DNA from: Impatiens glandulifera
Lineage: Eukaryota > Streptophyta > Magnoliopsida > Ericales > Balsaminaceae
Direction of reading: 5' to 3'
Assembly (NCBI RefSeq): GCF_907164915.1
Contig: NC_061869.1
Span: forward strand, 37,200,840-37,264,839
Length of the DNA: 64,000 nucleotides
The notes under the pieces: generated by a model
Told to the model about the DNA's origin: nothing
The model's input: only the letters and a program-made list of their open reading frames with translations
Database searches by the model: none
Program-made: the position numbers and the translations under genes
Shown here: in pieces, positions 58,569-64,000 of the stretch
How positions within the stretch are numbered: position 1 is the stretch's first letter
Layout of the letters: the number at the start of each line of letters is the position of its first letter

Positions 58569-59473
58569 CGGGAGGATAACACCTTACTTTTGCTAGAATA
58601 AGCATTGAAGTGCATCCTCAAAGTACATTGCCAAAGAACATGACAATTATTGATAGGAATGGAAAGCCCACAGTCAAAGAAATCTCATATGAATGAAGGC
58701 CAAACATGTGTGCTTTCTATAATACTTTACAACATGTTTGTACTAAATGTGGAAAAACAATTGAAGAAGAACATAAAACCATGAAAGCCTAGGAAGCAAA
58801 AAAGCAGGAAAATAAAACGAAAGAATGAAGAATGAAAGAGCTTATTGTGAAAGTCAATGATAGTAATAAAAAAAAGAAATATGAGGAAATGCAGAGGAAA
58901 AAAGCAAGGATGATTCAGAGAAGGAAGAAAACAATAAAATTGAAGAAATAGAGGATGTTGAAAAAATTCAATCCGAAGACAAGGAAAAGGAACAAGTAAA
59001 AGAAGAAAGCAAAGAAATAATAGAGGAGAAGAGTGAGGAGGAAACTAGGGTTGTTGATCCTCAAATCCGTAAAAAACTGAAGTAGAGAAAAGCATTGATA
59101 AATGCCTAAAATTCTGGAAAAAATTCCTTTTATCAGATCAATACATGTTCATATAGAGTTAGGATAAACAATGAGAGAAGACAAACATCATCATCTGTTA
59201 CAATTCAATAACCTTTTGTGAAGTATGAGCGAGGAAGGGGGAATGGAAGAAAGAAACATGACCTACAAGGCGAATATGGAAATAACAATAAAGATTGGAA
59301 ATGTTAATTGTAATCTTTGATTGTACTATTATTTTATTGTTACCATTCATAAATTCTAGGGTTGTTTGTTTGTCATCTTATAATCAAAACTAAGATTTTT
59401 CTTGTTTTGATTCTTGACCCTCCCACTTTTTGGGATTCTTAATGAAATGGTGTTAAACTGTTCTTACAAAAAA
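58569..59473 (+). mobile_element. LINE fragment in integrase (copy B), uninterrupted
   Basis: 905 bp flanked by aactttttgtgtcact (58553-58568) and aactttgtgtgtcact (59474-59489). It encodes ISIEVHPQSTLPKNMTIIDR, then TVKEISYE and a CTKCGKTIEEEH zinc-knuckle-like piece, i.e. the end of an L1 ORF1, with stops. It ends with TTCTTAATGAAATGGTG and poly-A. It provides the empty site for the copia LTR of copy A. Confidence 0.8.
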
Positions 59474-59489
59474 AACTTTGTGTGTCACT

Positions 59490-60300
59490 CCTTATACATA
59501 TTGTTCATCTTCTTATTTATCATAATCACGTTTTTGTTCGTCACTTCGATTGCACCATTGGTTCGGGGTGTGTAGGAACTTCATATCTTTCAGTGTTGTT
59601 AGTTCAGATGAATTTTACCTCTTGAGATGATTTCAAGACTTTGTAGGATGCTATTTCAAGCCATTTACTGAAGTAGTCTATGGCTACGAGTATGAACTAG
59701 TGTCCATTTGAAGTTTGAGGATAAATTTTCTCGATGACATTGATGCCCCATGTAGAGAAGGGCCAATGGGATCTCATATTGTAGAGGAGCGAGGCTGGTA
59801 TATGCTTTAGGTTAGCATATATTTGACACTAGTGACAGCTCCTTACATAGCTCACACATTCTTATTCGAGGTTTTGCTAGTATTATTCTAAATAGAGTAT
59901 TTTCTTGGCTAAAGTCATTCCATTCATGTGTGGGTCGCATGTCCCTACATATACCTCTTCCATGATCCTTTTAGATTTAGTATTTTCTATGTAGAGCATG
60001 TTTTGACCGTCGAAAGATTATCGGTACAATTTATTGGCAATTCAAGCATAGTTGGTAGAATATTGGCGCAATGCCCGTCGTTCCTTCGCTCAGAAGTGGA
60101 ATCGATATTCTCCCTATTCATTATACTTCTACAGAATATTGTATTAAGGTTTAAGAACTTTCACACAGGAAGTTACTACTCCTTTTTCAAAAGCAGGTCG
60201 TTGCTTTTATCAAATTTTGAGGAGTGTGACCTTAATCCCATCAGAAATTTAGGTGATGGCTACTAAAGTAGCCAATTCATCCGCAAAGTAGTTTTGGCTT
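59490..60300 (-). pseudogene. Gypsy integrase N-terminal part and core (copy B)
   Basis: Counterpart of 16310-16529 plus 23885-24660 without the intervening rearrangement. A deletion near 59576 removes about 130 bases of core including the DNG motif. Confidence 0.7.
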
Positions 60301-60329
60301 CTTGAAGAATGAACAAATAATATCTAATC

Positions 60330-60640
60330 AAATTTGTTCATAAGTTTGGTTAAGTGGGTGTGGTAGGGTTTCATGTTTTCCCCTTTCACTTACCACGTTC
60401 TATTGGCTTGGGATATAACAAGTTAAAGTCACTCACGACTTCTAGCTTGGTTTCCCCTTTTCATATGTCAATTTGAGACCCGAGAGGCATGTCTTATATC
60501 CAACCTCGTTATTGGTGACAGAATACTCGAGTTTTATGGATGTTGGGTTATATGTCCCTTTTATGGCAATCAACAAAATCCAAATCCCGCAACCATGCTT
60601 TTCGGAAGATCAGTCAAACATTAGTTTCCATGTGTCTGAT
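60330..60640 (-). pseudogene. Gypsy additional RNase H (copy B)
   Basis: Same NNEVEY...GLKLxYEK block as copy A at about 60360-60560, with one frameshift. Confidence 0.75.
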
Positions 60641-60699
60641 GTGATACTCATAATTCCATCATTAGGGAACTCGAGTTTGTCTTTTAAATAAACAATGAT

Positions 60700-61400
60700 G
60701 GGTTGGTTAGTGAGGAAGTCTGCATCAACGCTTCCTTTGATAAACTTCTATACTGTAAAGGCTATGTCATATTCGGATATCATCATCATCCATTTGGATA
60801 GTCTAGGTGATAAAAGAGTTTGTTGGAACAAGAAATGGATCAGGTCTAGTCTTGATACCAACTTGATGGGGGTGGGCTTCCATGTAGTGTCTCAATCTTT
60901 TGGTGACCCGTGCTAATACCAAACATATTTTCTCAACTGAAGTGCAATTAAGTTCACACTCAGTCATCCTTTTACTAATATAGTACATAGTCGTTTCAAG
61001 TTTATCCTTGTTTTCCTGAGTCAACAGGCTTCCCATGGTTGTGTCTATTATAGTAAGGTATAAGCTGAGGAATTTCGGGTCTAGTTGGCATGAGTATGGG
61101 AGAGAATTTTAGATAATCTTTTATTCTATCAAACGCTTGTTGAAAGTTTTTATCGCATACAAATTTTTGGTCTTTCTTCAATGACTTAAACATCGGATCA
61201 CATGTCATAGTAAGCTTACTAATGAATCAGATAATGTATTGGATTTTTCAAAGAAATCTTTAGACCTCTCTTTCCTTTCGAGGGACCGGTCTAGCCGTGA
61301 TTTCTTTTATCTTAGAGGGATCATCTTCGATTCCTCTCTAAGTGATTAAGAAGTCTAACATTTTACTAACTATGACTCTGAATGTACATTTCTTCGGATT
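60700..61400 (-). pseudogene. Gypsy reverse transcriptase end and classical RNase H (copy B)
   Basis: Minus 61002-61208 encodes MTCDPMFKSLKKDQKFVCD and FQQAFDRIKDYLKFSPIL, the reverse transcriptase-RNase H connection. 60803-61036 encodes TMYYISKRMTECELNCTSVE and TKRLRHYMEAHPHQVG, the RNase H domain (normally YYLSKxFTxCExRYxxxE). Two adjacent frames are each about 70 codons long. Confidence 0.85.
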
Positions 61401-62400
61401 GAGTCGTAGCTTATATTTTCTGATTTTTTATAGAAATTTCTCAAGGTTTTGGACGTGTCCTTGTCGATCCATTGATTTGACGAGCGATTGTCTTCTCTAT
61501 AAAGAAACGATTTCATCCTTGTTTTCTAATAAGTACTTAGTTTCGAAGTTTAAATCAGAGTGAAAAGAAAGATTGTCTTTACTCATACATTCGAAATTAA
61601 CTTCTTGTATTACATCGAGGGATTTATTACATTTAGGAAAAGATGATCTAACATATTATTGTTTTCGAGTTTCTTACAATGTACATAATTTGATACCTCT
61701 CTAAACATGAGAGGGGAAAGTGTTTTGTTCTCGTCGATTAAGATATCGATGGATGAAATGGAAACAGTTCCTTGGAGACTAGAATGGCTGGCTTCCTAAG
61801 CTAGATCAACTATCGTGGGAATCTGAGTCAAGCTTTCCAGGGCATCGCGCCAATAGTCTGCTCTTTTTCTAATCACGCAAATAAAAGAGTTATGATTATA
61901 GGGATAATCTGAAAAGATTTCAAGCCTAGGAAATGTTTCGGTGAGTCTATGTTGATAAAAGGGTTTAAGGAAGTCAAAGCATATGGGTCTTTGTCTTTCT
62001 CGAGTGAACTGTCCATTTAACATCGGTGGAATGGTTATGTGTTGTTTGGATATTCTGTTTTTGCAGGTTTCTTCGAATCCCATAGGGATATATTCTAGAC
62101 CACGTAATTCCAAATTATGGCATGGTTGGGGGAATGATGGCATGTCGTTGGCGTTCCGACCTTGGCCCGTGCCAAAGAAATATCTCATTCTACACATCAT
62201 TTTGATAGAGGGGAGACTAAATGTACTAAAGTATGGGTCGTTTGATGAATCCTTACCTTCTAGAAGATCGAACATATCTTGAACTTGCTCAGTTCAACCT
62301 TGGGAGTGTCAATGTGTAGACCCAATGACTATTGCGGTGTTAGTCTCACTGTTGACCGTGATTAACTAGTCGTTGGCTATGAATCTGAGCTTCTAATGCA
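61401..62400 (-). pseudogene. Gypsy polyprotein between protease and reverse transcriptase (copy B)
   Basis: The right palm end is at about 61390-61490 (LRLNPKKCTF). Catalytic xxDD box absent as in copy A. The minus frame 61796-62275 (159 codons: RYFFGTGQGRNANDMPSFPQ, RQRPICFDFLKPFYQ) is open but I cannot assign it beyond its position after the protease. Confidence 0.6.
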
Positions 62401-62900
62401 CCGTTGAGGTTAAAGCCTTGGCTTGGTACAAACATGGTCTTCTTAAGATCAAGTTGTAGGAAGGCTACATATTGATGACTCAAAAGTCAAAATGAAAGGA
62501 TACGTCAGACACAAATGTTAAATGGTAGGATCTTGTCTCTAGATACACATATCTTCTTAAGAGTTCTAAAGGACATATGTTGAGAGCGGATCCATTGTCT
62601 ATTAATACCATTGAGACGATCTTTCCCTCCATTTGCACAGAAATGTAGAGGGATTTAGCGTGGTCTAATCCGGCTGATGGAAGATCCTTCTCTTCAAAAC
62701 TGATAATGTTATGATGGGAAATAGCGGAAATAATTCTTACTAGTTCTTCTGGAGTAGTATTGGCAGGGATATTAGCCTTTCTTAACTCATTGAGGACTGC
62801 TTTCCTATGCTCGATAGAGTACATTAGGATTTCCCACATGGAAATGTTAGCATTCGCCCGTCTAAGTTGACTCAAAAGGTTGTCTCCTAGGTTAAGAGCT
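62401..62900 (-). pseudogene. Gypsy protease (copy B)
   Basis: The minus frame 62480-62875 (131 codons) encodes DLPSAGLDHAKSLYISVQME and VLIDNGSALNICPLELLR. This is the aspartic protease of Tat-like elements, which carries D-N-G in place of D-T/S-G. It starts LRRANANISMWEILMYSIEH, the usual lead-in. The piece is absent from copy A because C1 lies there. Confidence 0.85.
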
Positions 62901-63770
62901 TTGGGCTCATCTTCCTTTCTTCTCCATGTAGGTGATTAGGAAGTTGACGTCACATTGGCTTTCATAGTTTTCATGAAAGATGGTTGGAAGTTAGTTCCAC
63001 CATGTGGTGTCGCGATATCTATCGGGACATGGGTCTAAGGAGTCATTTTTGTCTTCCAACCTTCAAAAGGTTTTCTAGAATAGGCTTTGGACTTCTTCTT
63101 GAGCTAGAGATCAATCATGTTGATTCTATTTCAACATCATGGATCAGGTCCAATAACAAATTGGTGTCAACAAATGCTTCGTAAGTTGTGAGCATCTTGG
63201 GCTTAGCGATGACATTCTGGTCAATCAAGTCTTGAAATAGGATTTTAAGGGCGTTACAAATATCGGTAGCGTGACCCTTTGCTTGGTGATAATTGCACTA
63301 GGCATTCTCGTTCTTTCCCAATAGATTCTTTTTTTGCAAAATCTTCATAACATGACTCAAAGACATTCCTAGGTCATCAAAGACTCTAAGGGGTCTGGGT
63401 GCCATGTGACTCATAGGTTTGGTAAGGGTCGTCGTTCCAACCTTAGTTTGTGGAGGCTTTCTTGGGCTCATCTTTTGAGGAGGACGTTCTTGTCAGGTAG
63501 TTGTTACCAGGTGAACTTGTGTATTTTCCTTCTTTGGGAAATGAATTGCAGGTGGGTAAACTTTAACTACTTTTCCCTCTTTCTTTTCTTTTTCGATCGC
63601 ATCGTCGAGATTATTGCTGATTTATAGCAGTTTTTCATATTTTAGAAGGTTTTGATGACGAATCCTACAAAATATTTGTCGTTAATACTTTCCAAGATCA
63701 TATCGATCTATCGTTATTCTCTCAGGAGGGAATCAATTTTGGGGATCAGCGCGAGCTGTTCCGTCACATG
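62901..63770 (-). pseudogene. Gypsy gag (copy B)
   Basis: Minus strand in broken frames: FDDLGMSLSHVMKILQKKNL (about 63325-63395) and CNYHQAKGHATDIC with ILFQDLIDQ (about 63215-63305), the C-x2-H...GH-x4-C gag motif and the following helix of Tat-like elements. Upstream gag continues toward the right edge (VVKVYPPAIHFP, about 63540). Confidence 0.7.
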
Positions 63771-64000
63771 TTGCAAACTGCCTTTATTTCCCTAAATTCG
63801 GTCGTAGAGACCGTTTCATGTGTTGTTGTTTCTTCGGCCATCTGGTGGTGTATGAAGGTTCCAGTTTTTAAATCTCACTTTCTAGGGGTTGTATCAGCTA
63901 CTACAGTCGTAGACTGTTGCAAAAAGAAAGAGACGAGGGTTTACAATTGTAACATAAGTACAATGCAATGCATATGCATGTAAAATGTATCCTATGGAAT
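63771..64000 (-). other. Probable further gypsy gag sequence at the right edge
   Basis: No motif that I can name; position and orientation suggest more of the same gag. The reading frame 63768-63983 on the plus strand is taken as a shadow. Confidence 0.35.

Noticed and set aside
61983..62282. Plus-strand 99-codon frame
   Set aside because: Shadow of the minus-strand gypsy polyprotein piece at 61796-62275.

Overview
This is a transposon-dense window of a plant nuclear genome. It is AT-rich, with long AT and ATT microsatellites and nested Ty1/copia, Ty3/gypsy (Tat-like), LINE, hAT and MITE insertions. Style of repeats suggests a eudicot, possibly an asterid, but nothing in the window fixes the species. 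Almost every coding-like stretch is a decayed retroelement or transposase. I see one good candidate for an ordinary gene: a two-exon gene with a 5' UTR intron and a 108-codon reading frame at 43853-44179. There are no bacterial-type features and no CRISPR.

Layout. Positions 1-1573 are the right part of a non-autonomous hAT-like element made of a degenerate ACGT-rich array that flips orientation at about 790. Positions 1574-26766 (copy A) are a direct segmental duplicate of 46781-62406 (copy B). About 165 aligned bases that I compared by eye differ by roughly 5%. Both copies carry, in the same order: minus-strand copia gag/protease remnants, a long AT-rich stretch, a FAR1-domain remnant broken by an hAT-like element, three tandem copies of the integrase/3' end of a minus-strand Tat-like gypsy element, a 1.5-kb solo LTR full of minisatellites, a LINE fragment, and the rest of the gypsy polyprotein.

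The copies differ by younger insertions, each with a matching empty site in the other copy. Copy A alone has a hAT transposon (4728-6796), a copia LTR inside the LINE with a tandem 5.3-kb rearrangement (14957-23885), and a nest of copia elements (26767-41731). Copy B alone has a palindromic MITE with a 9-bp target duplication (48136-48323) and a hAT-like element with an 8-bp target duplication (57258-57966).

The copia nest has an outer SIRE-like element C1 (truncated 5' LTR, gag-pol, 3' ORF). C1 is interrupted by a second and better preserved element C2 (LTR 34028-35247, gag-pol 35287-40310). C2 has no 3' LTR. It is followed by a small inverted coiled-coil fragment and then a C1-family LTR. 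Between the nest and copy B lie two small foldback repeats, the single candidate gene, and minus-strand copia reverse transcriptase remnants that run into copy B.

The least explained part is a segment present twice in copy A (16530-18389 and 21871-23865). It combines a tRNA-like pol III promoter with an array of short near-identical hairpins built on AATTTCTT-loop-AGAAATT. I do not recognise this arrangement.
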